From a virus, in IMG/VR virus record IMGVR_UViG_3300028573_000026, positions 1 through 43,906 of that record: 43,906 nucleotides of DNA. One strand, 5' to 3'. The number at the start of each line of letters is the position of its first letter. The stretch's first letter is position 1. The notes beneath the pieces were generated by a model. It searched no databases. It saw only the letters and a program-made list of their open reading frames with translations, and was not told the origin of the DNA. Of this stretch, positions 23,919 through 32,069 are shown piece after piece. Position numbers and translations under genes: made by a program.

Positions 23919-26117
23919 CTATCGGCTGTTGGCGGCCGGCTTGGGCCGGGCCGCCGCGGCAATCCCGGCGCCGACCATCTTCGCGCCCGCGCTCACGCGG
24001 TCCTTGTGGGCCTGGACCGCGGCGTCCTGCGCCATCCATTCGCGCTCAGTCTGCTGCTGCGTGGCGAGCTTCGCCATGTCCGCCTGCTGGCGGGAGGCGA
24101 TTTCCTCGCGCTTGCCCTGCAGGCTGGCGGCAATGCCCATGCGCTTCGTTTCCTCGCCGGCGAGCGCCCGCTCGTAGTCAAGCTGCGCCGCGCCCGCGTC
24201 CGTGCCACTCTGAGGGCCGCCGGTCTTGGCTGCATTCATCGCCGCCGTCGCCTCGGCCAGATCGGCCTGCGCGCCGAGGAGCTTCACCTTGGCCTGGCCC
24301 TCGGCCATCTGGAGCTGGATGCCCTGCTCCTGGATCGGCTGCTGCTGCGCGGCGTCGTCCTGCGCCTTCTGCTTCCACTTCTCGACCACCGACGCGGGCA
24401 AGGGCGAGTATTCCATCAGTATCGCCCAGTCCGACTTGTCGAGCGTCTTGCCGAGGATCGGCAGCATCTGGACCAGCGTGGCCCAGACCCGCTCTTTCTG
24501 GTTGGGCGACGTCGCCTGGTCATCGACGATGACGTCGTACTCGGCCATGCCGGGCTTGTGGATCAGCGGGACGTACTGCGCGCCTTCGTCGCCCACGACG
24601 CGGATCAGCCGGCCGTCCGCGATGTAGTGCGTGATCAGGTACAGGAGGATTCGTCCCTGCCGTTTCCTGAACCGGCGCAGGCTGTCGAAGAGCGAGGCGA
24701 GGATCGCCATCCCGGCCTGCTTGCGGCTTTCCTCGAGCGCGGCCGGCTGATCGGCCTCGCGCATGCCCAGAAGCTCGACGTTGACGCCCGAAACGTCGCG
24801 GATCGACGACACGGCGTAGGGCAGGAGCTCAGCGAGCTGCGACGGGAAGGCCGGCGGCTCCTTCGGCTGAATGCGGTTGCCGGCGAGCGCGCCGGCTTTC
24901 ATCCAGGTGATGCGCTCGCTCCGTGCAATCCCGTCCTCGGCGTCGCGGTCATTCTCGAAGGCGCCGCGCTCGGCAAACCACCCGCCCTTCGCGTTGGTGT
25001 TCAGGATGTGCATGGACTGGCTGAGCCATTTGTTCGCCCAGCGCTGAGGGTCTTTCATCGCCCGCACCAGCCCGTAGAACGTCCCCTTGTTGTGGTCGCG
25101 CTTGCCGGTGATGCATTCCCACGAGAAATGCCCCTCGCAGGGCCCGGGGCCGTGGCTCAGCACCTTGGCACCGATCAGCGCCTGCTTGTAGACCTTGCGG
25201 ACCTGCCGCACGGCCTTTAGCCCGCCCTGGATGGCTCCCGCGGCCTGCGCTGCCTCGGCGCGCGCCTTGAACTTCGGCCAGTCCTTCTCGTCGACGCTCT
25301 CAACCTGCCCGTTGAAGGCGACGCGATAGAACGTCTCCCGCTCCCACCATTGCAGGTGGACGATCGTCACGTCCTTCGGGGACGGCTTGTCCTCGCGGCC
25401 GATGTCCTGCTGGTAAGCCACCTGCGGATCAGCGTTGTGCGGGGACTTCTTGTCCTCCGACCGGGCCCAGGAGGCGTCGAGGTCTTCGTCATCAGCGTCT
25501 GGCGCCAGCACGCGCGCGTCGGCGATCGGCATCGTCTTGATGCGCCAGGTCCGGCGGGCGTCGATCAGGTTGCGCTTGCGGGCCGAGGCGTCCCAGAGCA
25601 TCTCGAGCGGGTCGATGCGCTCCTCGACGATCATCCCGTCCGGCTCGGTTTCGTAATCGAGCCGGGTGTCGATCCAGCCCATCCCGCAGACGACCATATC
25701 GAAGAAGGAGTCCGACTCCTCGTCTTCGGCGTCGCACTGCTCGCGGCACCATTCGGCCGCCGCAGTGAGCACGTCGTCGACCTGCTCCTGGCCCTGCTGG
25801 CGCGGGATGTAGCGGACCTCGCGGCGGTTGCCGATCTCCATCCCGATCACGCTTTCCACGGTGGGCGCGATGCGGTTGAAGGTCACTTCCGGGCGAAGCT
25901 GCTCCTTGAGGATTTCCTTGTCTTCGTCGCTCCACTGCTTCCCGGCGACGAAATCGAAGTCTTCCTTGGCGTCCTTGCGCCAGTCCTCGGCGTGGTGCTG
26001 ATCGAGGCGATACCAGTCCTTGGCCTGGAGGAACAGTTCCTCGGCGTCGTCGGTGTCGCGCTCTGGGGCGTCGTCGGCCGCAGCCGGCGGCGTGTCGGAT
26101 TCCAGGTCGCCGATCAT
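23919..26117 (-). CDS. Portal protein, P22-like
   Basis: 732 aa (P22 portal 725 aa). An acidic N-terminus is followed by DWYRLDQHHAEDWRKDAKEDFDFVAGKQW, with PTVESVIGMEIGNRREVRYIPR, SFFDMVVCGMGWIDTRLDYE and CEGHFSWECITGKRDHNKGTFYG, all typical of podovirus portals. The C-terminal 130 residues are a Gln/Ala-rich helical barrel (AQQQPIQEQGIQLQMAEGQA; ASRQQADMAKLATQQQ), also P22-like. It forms the dodecameric DNA channel at one vertex. Its ATG overlaps the upstream stop. Confidence 0.9.
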   Translation of the reverse strand: MIGDLESDTPPAAADDAPERDTDDAEELFLQAKDWYRLDQHHAEDWRKDAKEDFDFVAGKQWSDEDKEILKEQLRPEVTFNRIAPTVESVIGMEIGNRREVRYIPRQQGQEQVDDVLTAAAEWCREQCDAEDEESDSFFDMVVCGMGWIDTRLDYETEPDGMIVEERIDPLEMLWDASARKRNLIDARRTWRIKTMPIADARVLAPDADDEDLDASWARSEDKKSPHNADPQVAYQQDIGREDKPSPKDVTIVHLQWWERETFYRVAFNGQVESVDEKDWPKFKARAEAAQAAGAIQGGLKAVRQVRKVYKQALIGAKVLSHGPGPCEGHFSWECITGKRDHNKGTFYGLVRAMKDPQRWANKWLSQSMHILNTNAKGGWFAERGAFENDRDAEDGIARSERITWMKAGALAGNRIQPKEPPAFPSQLAELLPYAVSSIRDVSGVNVELLGMREADQPAALEESRKQAGMAILASLFDSLRRFRKRQGRILLYLITHYIADGRLIRVVGDEGAQYVPLIHKPGMAEYDVIVDDQATSPNQKERVWATLVQMLPILGKTLDKSDWAILMEYSPLPASVVEKWKQKAQDDAAQQQPIQEQGIQLQMAEGQAKVKLLGAQADLAEATAAMNAAKTGGPQSGTDAGAAQLDYERALAGEETKRMGIAASLQGKREEIASRQQADMAKLATQQQTEREWMAQDAAVQAHKDRVSAGAKMVGAGIAAAARPKPAANSR

Positions 26118-26356
26118 GCGGGATTGCTATCGAGCCAGTCGAGCGCGGCAGCCGCTGTCTCCACGAACAGATGCCACACGGGCACGTTATCGCGTGAAAT
26201 CCAAGCTCTCACTGGTGCCCGCACCAGTTCAGGCTGGCCGAGCGAGACGAGCGTGTTTTCGTCTGGCATGGGTGGACCTCCCCAGCCCTCAATCGGCTTC
26301 CAGCCGGAAGCACGGGCTAGGTGACGAGCGAGATCTTCGATGCGCTTGTCGTTCAT
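26114..26356 (-). CDS. Small protein between terminase and portal, 80 aa
   Basis: The start and stop both overlap neighbours by 4 nt (ATGA). The sequence is soluble with helical ends (RIEDLARHLARASGWKP; TAAAALDWLDSNPA) and a Trp-containing centre (VRAWISRDNVPVWHLF). I recognise no family. It may be a packaging accessory, but only its position supports that. Confidence 0.6.
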   Translation of the reverse strand: MNDKRIEDLARHLARASGWKPIEGWGGPPMPDENTLVSLGQPELVRAPVRAWISRDNVPVWHLFVETAAAALDWLDSNPA

Positions 26357-27735
26357 GCCGCCATCCAGCTTGTTCCGCCGCTCCGGCGAGGCCGCTGATA
26401 GGCGCGGCTGCCGGCCGGTGCGCTGTCATCGCCAAAGCCCATCGCGAACGTCCTCAGCGCATCGGCGCCATGCGAAGACCAATCGTGCAACGGCTTGGCC
26501 TTGAAGATGCGGTTCACTTCGTCCCACTCGCGCCGGTAAGCCTGCAGCGCGTTCAGCCCGCGCTCGCAGCGCTTCTCGTCGATCCAGGCCCGGGCGAGCA
26601 TCCGCCGGGTTGCGTTGATCCCGTCCATGACGTGCGCGACCGGCACCACGCGCGGGTTGATGCCGAGGGTGCGCAGCGTCTGCGCCCGGCTCAGGCCCGT
26701 CGTGAGCTCGTGGTGCTCCACATCGTGCGGGAACCAGTGCTCGGCGCCGTTGTTGCCGTCGGCATAGCGCCAGTTGTGCTCGCGCTTCTTCTCGTCGAGC
26801 ACCTTGGCGTAGTGGTCGAGGCCGGCGCCGCCTTCTTCGTGGTAGTCGACGACACGCACCTCGCGGCCCACGACCTGAATGAACCAGATCGCGGTTGCGT
26901 CGGTGTAGCCAAGATCCCAGGCCGTATGCACAGGCACCATGCGGTCGATCGGAATGACGCCGATGCGCTTTTCCTCGCGCGCCAAGCGAAGCTCTTCGGC
27001 GTAGAACGCGCCGAGGACTGCAGCGTCGAAGCTGCACAGGTACTCTTGCTCGTAGAGCGCCCTGCCCTGGTCGGCGCCGAACTGCGCCATGTAGGCGCGG
27101 CGCTCTTCCTCGAGCTGGGCCGCCGAGAACACACCGGTCTTCGTCGCCGGGAGCACCTCGCTGAACCACGTCTCGGGATGCCGCCGGGCATCGTCGAGCA
27201 TCGTCTTGGCGTGGTTGTTGCCGCGAGGTGTCGTGATGAACAGCGCCCAGCCGCCGTTTTCGGCCAGGATCGGCCGCAGGAAGCCCCAGGCCGCCGGATC
27301 GGACAGCGCCCATTCCGAGAAGACGACACCCGCGGGCGGGGAGCCGACCAGCGAGTTGAAGTTGTCGCTGCCGACGAGGTGATACATCGACCCGTTGACG
27401 AAGCGGATCGTCATCTCGTTCTCGCGCGTCGTCGAGCGGAGTTCGTGCGGGAACGCCTCGTCGATGCGGCGCATCCCGGAGTGCGGGTTTACTGCGTCCC
27501 ACACGGCCTTGCGGGCCTGCGTCTGTTGCGGCAGAAGGTGCCAGTACGTCGCCGGCCGCTGCATGGCCGCGATGCACTCCCAGTGCAGGGCGACCTCGTC
27601 CTTGCCCGATCGGCGGTGCCAGATGCACTCAGCACGCTTACCGCCGCCGCGCAGGTACCGCCACAGCGGCAACTGGTAGTCGCGGGCCTGCCAGCCGTTA
27701 GCCGGCAGGATCAGTTCGCGACCGCGCCCAGTCAT
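26353..27735 (-). CDS. terL: Terminase large subunit
   Basis: 460 aa. The ATPase domain has Walker A at 40-47 (HRRSGKDE, K45) and Walker B/catalytic Glu around 136-142 (GVVFSEW, E141), with a coupling motif (LFITTPRGNNHAK). The nuclease domain starts with TAWDLGYTDATAIW (D274, D279). It packages DNA into the prohead and cuts concatemers. The start at 27735 overlaps the small subunit by 38 nt. The compact C-terminal nuclease gives no clear cos versus pac signal by eye. Confidence 0.92.
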   Translation of the reverse strand: MTGRGRELILPANGWQARDYQLPLWRYLRGGGKRAECIWHRRSGKDEVALHWECIAAMQRPATYWHLLPQQTQARKAVWDAVNPHSGMRRIDEAFPHELRSTTRENEMTIRFVNGSMYHLVGSDNFNSLVGSPPAGVVFSEWALSDPAAWGFLRPILAENGGWALFITTPRGNNHAKTMLDDARRHPETWFSEVLPATKTGVFSAAQLEEERRAYMAQFGADQGRALYEQEYLCSFDAAVLGAFYAEELRLAREEKRIGVIPIDRMVPVHTAWDLGYTDATAIWFIQVVGREVRVVDYHEEGGAGLDHYAKVLDEKKREHNWRYADGNNGAEHWFPHDVEHHELTTGLSRAQTLRTLGINPRVVPVAHVMDGINATRRMLARAWIDEKRCERGLNALQAYRREWDEVNRIFKAKPLHDWSSHGADALRTFAMGFGDDSAPAGSRAYQRPRRSGGTSWMAA

Positions 27736-28141
27736 CGACGATCGTCACGGTGATGCCGCCCTTGACCTCGGCCTCGAGCTTGTCGCCGTACTTCTTCGGC
27801 GCGAGCTTGCTCATGAGCCATTTGCGGCTGTCCACCCGGAGCCGAGAGCGGCTGATCCACTCGGTGTTCGGCGACGTGCGCTCGTTGCCGTCCTCGTAGA
27901 CGGTGACGTGCGTGTCCTTCGACGTGTCGTCGGAAATCTCGATGATCTCGTCGGCGAAGCGCTCCATTTGAGCCTCTTTCGCACGCGCGTATTTCTCCCG
28001 GAGATCAGCGTTTTCCGGATCAGCCAGCCAGCGATAGAACATCGACTGGGACGGCATGCCTTCATCGGCGCAGATCTTGCGGACGCTCTCACCGTCCGTG
28101 ATGCGCTGGATGATGAAGTCGGCGGCAGCGGGATAGGCCAT
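27698..28141 (-). CDS. terS: Terminase small subunit
   Basis: 147 aa. The N-terminal helix-turn-helix (FIIQRITDGESVRKICADEG; PSQSMFYRWLADPE) would bind packaging sites. It is followed by a coiled oligomerisation region (YARAKEAQMERFADEIIEI) and the C-terminal element typical of this terminase-S family (RLRVDSRKWLMSKLAPKKYG). Directly upstream of, and overlapping, the large subunit. It should recognise the packaging start near its own gene. Confidence 0.88.
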   Translation of the reverse strand: MAYPAAADFIIQRITDGESVRKICADEGMPSQSMFYRWLADPENADLREKYARAKEAQMERFADEIIEISDDTSKDTHVTVYEDGNERTSPNTEWISRSRLRVDSRKWLMSKLAPKKYGDKLEAEVKGGITVTIVDDWARSRTDPAG

Positions 28142-28149
28142 TCAGTGCC

Positions 28150-28284
28150 TCAGCACTTCCCGCCCTTGCCGGCCTTCATGACGCCGCCCTTGGCCATGGC
28201 GCTGGCGCCCTTCATGGACTGGCCGGTCGAGGCGTTGCCGTCCTTGCCCTTGATGCCGCCCTTGGATTTGGTCGAGGAACCCAT
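28150..28284 (-). CDS. Small Lys/Gly-rich protein, 44 aa
   Basis: Starts MGSSTKSKGG and ends KGGVMKAGKGGKC, a lysine/glycine-repeat basic peptide. AGGAG lies 7 nt before the ATG. It is the first gene after the late promoter/terminator pair and just before the terminase small subunit. KGG-rich small proteins occur near packaging genes of several phages with no known function; DNA binding is plausible from charge alone. Confidence 0.65.
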   Translation of the reverse strand: MGSSTKSKGGIKGKDGNASTGQSMKGASAMAKGGVMKAGKGGKC

Positions 28285-28301
28285 GATGTTGCTCCTGGTT
28301 G

Positions 28302-28337
28302 AAAACGCAAAACGCCCGCTCGGAAAACCGGCGGGCG
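28302..28337 (-). terminator. Intrinsic terminator between early and late blocks
   Basis: CGCCCGC (28313-28319) pairs with GCGGGCG (28331-28337) and the inner CGG/CCG extends the stem to 10 bp around an AAAA loop with one bulged T. On the minus strand it is followed by TTTTGCGTTTT. It starts about 13 nt after the predicted start site of the promoter at 28357-28385. Confidence 0.9.
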
Positions 28338-28356
28338 CGTCTGTGCAGATTGGCAA

Positions 28357-28385
28357 TCAATAGCCTGTGACTATCGCTACGTCAA
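28357..28385 (-). promoter_or_regulatory. Candidate late promoter (PR'-like)
   Basis: On the minus strand TTGACG (28385-28380), a 17-nt spacer, then TATTGA (28362-28357). The -35 is one base from consensus and the -10 is moderate. The predicted start near 28350 lies immediately before an intrinsic terminator, so unassisted transcripts would be only about 45 nt. It stands directly downstream of two small unassigned early genes and upstream of the terminase and virion block. Confidence 0.55.
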
Positions 28386-28397
28386 GCCGGGCGATCA

Positions 28398-28414
28398 CGG
28401 TCAATCATTGACCG
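28398..28414. promoter_or_regulatory. Perfect 17-bp palindrome upstream of the late promoter
   Basis: CGGTCAAT and ATTGACCG form perfect 8-bp arms around one base. The centre is about 56 bp upstream of the predicted late start, a usual place for an activator dimer. It also overlaps the stop codon of the 102-aa gene (TGA 28403-28401). Confidence 0.5.
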
Positions 28415-28709
28415 GCTCCAGATCGGCGGTGTGACGGGTGCTGTACGAACCATCGCCATCCCACTTGATCCACGCTCTTTCGCCGTCCAGCCCGACCACC
28501 CGAGCGACGCCGCAACCCATCGACACCCTGTCGCCCACCTTGATCGGGCGCGGGATGAAGCGGCCGGCGGCGAGTTCCTTGGCATCCATCCAGTGTGGTG
28601 TGTACTCCACATGGTTACCAAGCACAGCAACGTGTACCATATTGCTGGGTAATACCTCCCTCACCCTCACCCGCAGTTCGATCTCGTCGCCGACGCGGAA
28701 CTTGCTCAT
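28401..28709 (-). CDS. Small beta-barrel protein, 102 aa
   Basis: Pattern FRVGDEIELRVRVREVLPSN, then VKVGDRV-type (IKVGDRVSMGCGVARVVGLD) and RAWIKWDGDGSY suggests two small SH3/Tudor-like barrels, a common nucleic-acid- or protein-binding fold. It lies at the end of the early block, overlaps the 169-aa gene (ATGA) and directly precedes the late promoter. A part in late control is possible by position; I recognise no family. Confidence 0.65.
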   Translation of the reverse strand: MSKFRVGDEIELRVRVREVLPSNMVHVAVLGNHVEYTPHWMDAKELAAGRFIPRPIKVGDRVSMGCGVARVVGLDGERAWIKWDGDGSYSTRHTADLEPVND

Positions 28710-29215
28710 GCTGTTCTCCCCAATCCGAAAAGCTCGACGAGCTTGTCCAGCCCACGGATCAGCGCCCGCTGCTCCTCGACCGTGACCGGATTATCGTAGA
28801 CAGTCACATCGAACACGGCGCGCCGCACTGCCCCGCCGAGGTTGGCGAGGAGGACGAACGCCGTCTGGAACCGCCTGGACACGTCGTCGATGACGGCTTG
28901 ATCCGTGTCGCGCTTCGTCGAGCGGCCGGCGCCTACCTGCCATGAAGGCGACTTCGCGTGCCGCGACGGGATGCCCTTGATCCGATCGTAGGAGCCGACC
29001 AGCTCGCCGAACTTCTTGCCCGCGGCAACCTGCCGATCGGTAAGCACGCCGTTGAGGCGGAGCCTGCCGAGCTCGCTGCCGAGGAGCGGATCGCCGCAGC
29101 CGCGCTTGGCCTGGTCGATGATGCGCCGCACGAGCGTCGGCGGCGTCTCGTTGCGTTCCGGCTTGATCTGACCGCTGGGATAGCGAGATCGGGCAGTGTT
29201 GCGATGACGTGGCAT
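28706..29215 (-). CDS. Unassigned early protein in the Q position, 169 aa
   Basis: Basic N-terminus (RHRNTARSRYPSGQIKPERN), centre PLLGSELGRLRLNGVLTDRQ, then GELVGSYDRI, and a C-terminal helix with VTVEEQRALIRGLDKLVELFG. I have seen this general pattern in alphaproteobacterial prophage proteins without a function. It stands where lambda Q stands, last before the late promoter and terminator, so an antiterminator or late activator is a testable inference. No zinc or polymerase-binding motif was identified. Confidence 0.7.
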   Translation of the reverse strand: MPRHRNTARSRYPSGQIKPERNETPPTLVRRIIDQAKRGCGDPLLGSELGRLRLNGVLTDRQVAAGKKFGELVGSYDRIKGIPSRHAKSPSWQVGAGRSTKRDTDQAVIDDVSRRFQTAFVLLANLGGAVRRAVFDVTVYDNPVTVEEQRALIRGLDKLVELFGLGRTA

Positions 29216-29424
29216 GGTGGCAGCCCCTTCGAGGTTTCAGGATGTTTCCCGCGCGTGGGTACCCCCGCTCTCTTTTCCCTCTAGAATAGGAGAGAGAGAG
29301 AAGAGAGAGGAAGAAACCCAAGGAACCTATAAGCTACTGAAATCACACACATATTTAACCGAGTTCCTTTCCTTTTTCGTCCGGTATGTTCCCGCCAAGC
29401 AACCCGCAGATTTTTCCGATTTTT
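29216..29424. other. AT-richer intergenic segment with purine tract and repeats
   Basis: 209 bp without a convincing gene, well below the genome's GC level. It has a GA-rich tract (29288-29318) and an AT-rich core near 29340-29360 (CACACATATTTAACC). Two copies of GGTTTCTTCCCG lie just inside the end of the primase gene. It could hold a promoter for the 169-aa protein, or an origin. No clear -35/-10 pair is seen. Confidence 0.5.
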
Positions 29425-31671
29425 TCAGCGCAGGGTTTCTTCCCGAGGTTTCTTCCCGGTCGGAAGAAGGTACGAAATCGGAGGACGGCCGCCCGTTTTT
29501 GTCGTGTCGCCCTTGCTCATGATGATCGTCTCCGCCTCCACCATCTCGTCGAGAAGCGAGTTCAGATCGCGCGCCTTGATGACGTGCTTCAGGGCGTAGA
29601 GGAGCTTCCCGCGCTGCATCTTGCCGCCGCCCTCGCGGAGCGTCCGCACGATGCGGTTGGCCATCGCCTGCGTCTCGCTCTCGGCCATGTGGTCGCGCGC
29701 GCCGGAGATCATCAGCTCAGCCGAGGCGAGCGCCAGGTCGCGCCCGATCACCATGTCGCCGGCATCGACGCTGCCGGAGAAGCGCCCGGCCGCGACGATG
29801 GTCGCGATCCGGATTGCCATCTCGACGCTGCGGGCGAGGAAGGGGCGCGCGAGGGTGTCGTGATCGCTTCGCGCCTCGACCTCGTCCCGGAAGGCTGTGA
29901 ACAGATCGTGCGCACCGTCATTGCCCCAGGTCAGCGCCACCGGCTCGATATCGAGGTTGGTGGCGTTGCGGAGTGCGGCCGCAAACACGCCGTCGCGGGT
30001 GTAGAGGCGCTTCAGGCCCTCGACGATCGGCAGCGGCACGTCGAACGGGTCCGATAGCGGCTCGCGCTCCCCGGGCCGCTTCGGCGAGGAAAAGATCAGG
30101 AAGCGGTTGAGCACGCCGTTGTCGCGATCCATGCCCTCCAGGGCCGCGTAGAACTCTTCCTCGGTCGATGTGCCGTAGATGGAGATTGCTGGCGCGATGA
30201 TCTGCTCTGCCGCGCGGCCGGCCCACTCCGGCGTCATCATCGCCTGGAAGCTCGATCCCCACGCGGTGCGCAGGATCTTCAGCACCGACGCCTCGAAGCT
30301 CGATGCCTTCTTGGCGTTGACCCGCTTCAGGAACGCGCCGAATTCGTCCTGAGGGCAGAGCGCGAGCGGCGATCGGCACAGGAAATTGATCACGGCCGAC
30401 ATGGAGATGAACTCGGACGGCCCGAGATGGTGGCCCATGCCGGCCGCCCGGATCAGCCGCCCGCATTGCTGCAGGGGATGATCCTTGCCGGCGCCGGTCG
30501 GAGCGAGCGCGATCACATAGAGATGGGTGGCCGAGAGGGTCGGGCCCGCGAGGCTACGCCCGATCGCCGTGCCGCAGACCGCCAGCGCCGCGCCAAGCGC
30601 CAGCGCCGGCTGCGGACGTCTGGACGTCGTCGTGATCCAGTCCGCGATCAGGCCGACCAGGCCGCCGACCTGCGGCAGCCCGGCGGCGCACGGCTTGTTG
30701 ACCTTTAAGTCAACCTCCTCGCCCGTCTCCGGATCGAAGTAGGCGCCGTCCCGCTCGATCAGGGCGCGCGCGGACGCCTCGCCGACATGGTTTACCGGCG
30801 CGGCCGCCAGATCGGACCGCGGCTTCTTCCGCCCATCGCCGAGGCCGCTGCGGATCGTCGCGCGCACCGACCGCATGCCGTCGTCCTTGGCCAGCCCGTT
30901 CGCGACGGCCGCGTCCTCGAGCCAGCCGGTGGCCTGCCCCTCGCCGATCCAGCCGGCGCCGACCATCGTGCCGAGCGCAAACGCCGCCTTGTTCAGCCGG
31001 TCGTTGCGGCCGCCCTCCGGTATTGTGCGCAGATCGGCGAGCTCGGCATCGACCGCGGCCTGGACATAGGCGTCGAGCCGGCCGCTTCCGTTCATGACCG
31101 CCGGCGCCGGGGCAGCGCTGGCCACCGGCTCGGCTTTCTTGGTCAGCAGGATGGTGCGCAGCCAGTCCGGCAGCGGCGGCGCGTCCAGCGGGCTGCCGTG
31201 GCCGACGTAGCGGCGCCCGTCCGGCAGCTCGGCGCCTGGCGCGATGACGTAGCCGCCCGCCCCGCGCACGTCGATACCGCACTCGGCCTTTGGCGGGAGG
31301 CTGCCCCGCGCATTGCCGAGGCCATCGGGGTTGCGGAAGAAGACATGCCAGCCACCGGAGCCGGTCACCGTCCGCGGCGTTGGCTCCTCGAGGAGCGAAT
31401 GCTGGCGGTACCAGTCGACGCCGTCCGGATCGCCGTCCTTCTTTGGCTTGTCGCAGTCGATCGCGATCAGCTTGACCTTGGCGAGGTCAATGGCCGGCAG
31501 CGCATCGGGCGTGAAGCTCCACCAGCGCTCGATCTGGCGCGCGTCGCGGGTCGACGCGTTGCGCCAATAGACGCCCCGGATCGGCTTCTTGGCCTCGGTC
31601 CCCCGCGACTGGCAGGGGAACACGAAGTAGCCCTCGGCCGCCAGCGCCAGCGCGACCTCACGATTGCCCAT
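29425..31671 (-). CDS. Primase-polymerase / helicase fusion
   Basis: 748 aa. Residues 1-185 are a PrimPol (PF09250-type) domain: DxD at 72-74 (IDCD), SGGWH with H109, and GIDVRGAGGYVIAPG. A linker and helical region lead to an ATPase part with Walker A near residue 390 (APTGAGKDHP) and further helicase elements (PQDEFGAFLKR), similar to DUF3987-type proteins. It would prime and unwind at the phage origin; no DNA polymerase is encoded, so host polymerase III probably extends. It is the distal large gene of the early block, and the low-GC spacer after it could be the origin. Confidence 0.85.
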   Translation of the reverse strand: MGNREVALALAAEGYFVFPCQSRGTEAKKPIRGVYWRNASTRDARQIERWWSFTPDALPAIDLAKVKLIAIDCDKPKKDGDPDGVDWYRQHSLLEEPTPRTVTGSGGWHVFFRNPDGLGNARGSLPPKAECGIDVRGAGGYVIAPGAELPDGRRYVGHGSPLDAPPLPDWLRTILLTKKAEPVASAAPAPAVMNGSGRLDAYVQAAVDAELADLRTIPEGGRNDRLNKAAFALGTMVGAGWIGEGQATGWLEDAAVANGLAKDDGMRSVRATIRSGLGDGRKKPRSDLAAAPVNHVGEASARALIERDGAYFDPETGEEVDLKVNKPCAAGLPQVGGLVGLIADWITTTSRRPQPALALGAALAVCGTAIGRSLAGPTLSATHLYVIALAPTGAGKDHPLQQCGRLIRAAGMGHHLGPSEFISMSAVINFLCRSPLALCPQDEFGAFLKRVNAKKASSFEASVLKILRTAWGSSFQAMMTPEWAGRAAEQIIAPAISIYGTSTEEEFYAALEGMDRDNGVLNRFLIFSSPKRPGEREPLSDPFDVPLPIVEGLKRLYTRDGVFAAALRNATNLDIEPVALTWGNDGAHDLFTAFRDEVEARSDHDTLARPFLARSVEMAIRIATIVAAGRFSGSVDAGDMVIGRDLALASAELMISGARDHMAESETQAMANRIVRTLREGGGKMQRGKLLYALKHVIKARDLNSLLDEMVEAETIIMSKGDTTKTGGRPPISYLLPTGKKPREETLR

Positions 31672-31697
31672 TCCACCCCCGCCAAGGAGTTAGCCGC

Positions 31698-32069
31698 CTA
31701 GAACGGCGCCGTGTGCGCCTCCAGCTTTTCCCGCATTGCCCGCCCGCGCCCTTCCTCGAAGGTGGCGAGCATGGTCAGCCATTCTTCCTCGGTGAGCACG
31801 GCCAGGTCCGTCTTGCCGATCTTGTCGAGATAGGCGCCGGCCGCGTCGCCGCCGGCCCGCAGCGCCTCCTCCTCGATCCGGTTCCAGTCGCCCTTCTTCA
31901 TGTGGTGCACCGCCTTTGCGAACTTCAGGTCCGCGTCGCAGACCCAGGTGATCTCGTCGGCCCGGATCGGCTTGTGCCGCTTGGGGATGTAGCCCATGCC
32001 GCCGTCCGGCGAGCGGCAGACGACGCACTGCCCGGGCTGAACGGGCGCGATCCTCACGCCGCTTCCCAA
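31698..32069 (-). CDS. Early protein with Cys pairs, 123 aa, unknown
   Basis: Residues about 15-45 contain CVVCRSPDGG and later WVCDADLKFAK, suggestive of a zinc site with one ligand unassigned. The rest is helical and charged (HHMKKGDWNRIEEEALRAGG; LTEEEWLTMLATFEEGRGRA). It overlaps the end of thyX by 16 nt. Phage homologues of this form exist among alphaproteobacterial phages without a function that I know. Confidence 0.65.
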   Translation of the reverse strand: MGSGVRIAPVQPGQCVVCRSPDGGMGYIPKRHKPIRADEITWVCDADLKFAKAVHHMKKGDWNRIEEEALRAGGDAAGAYLDKIGKTDLAVLTEEEWLTMLATFEEGRGRAMREKLEAHTAPF

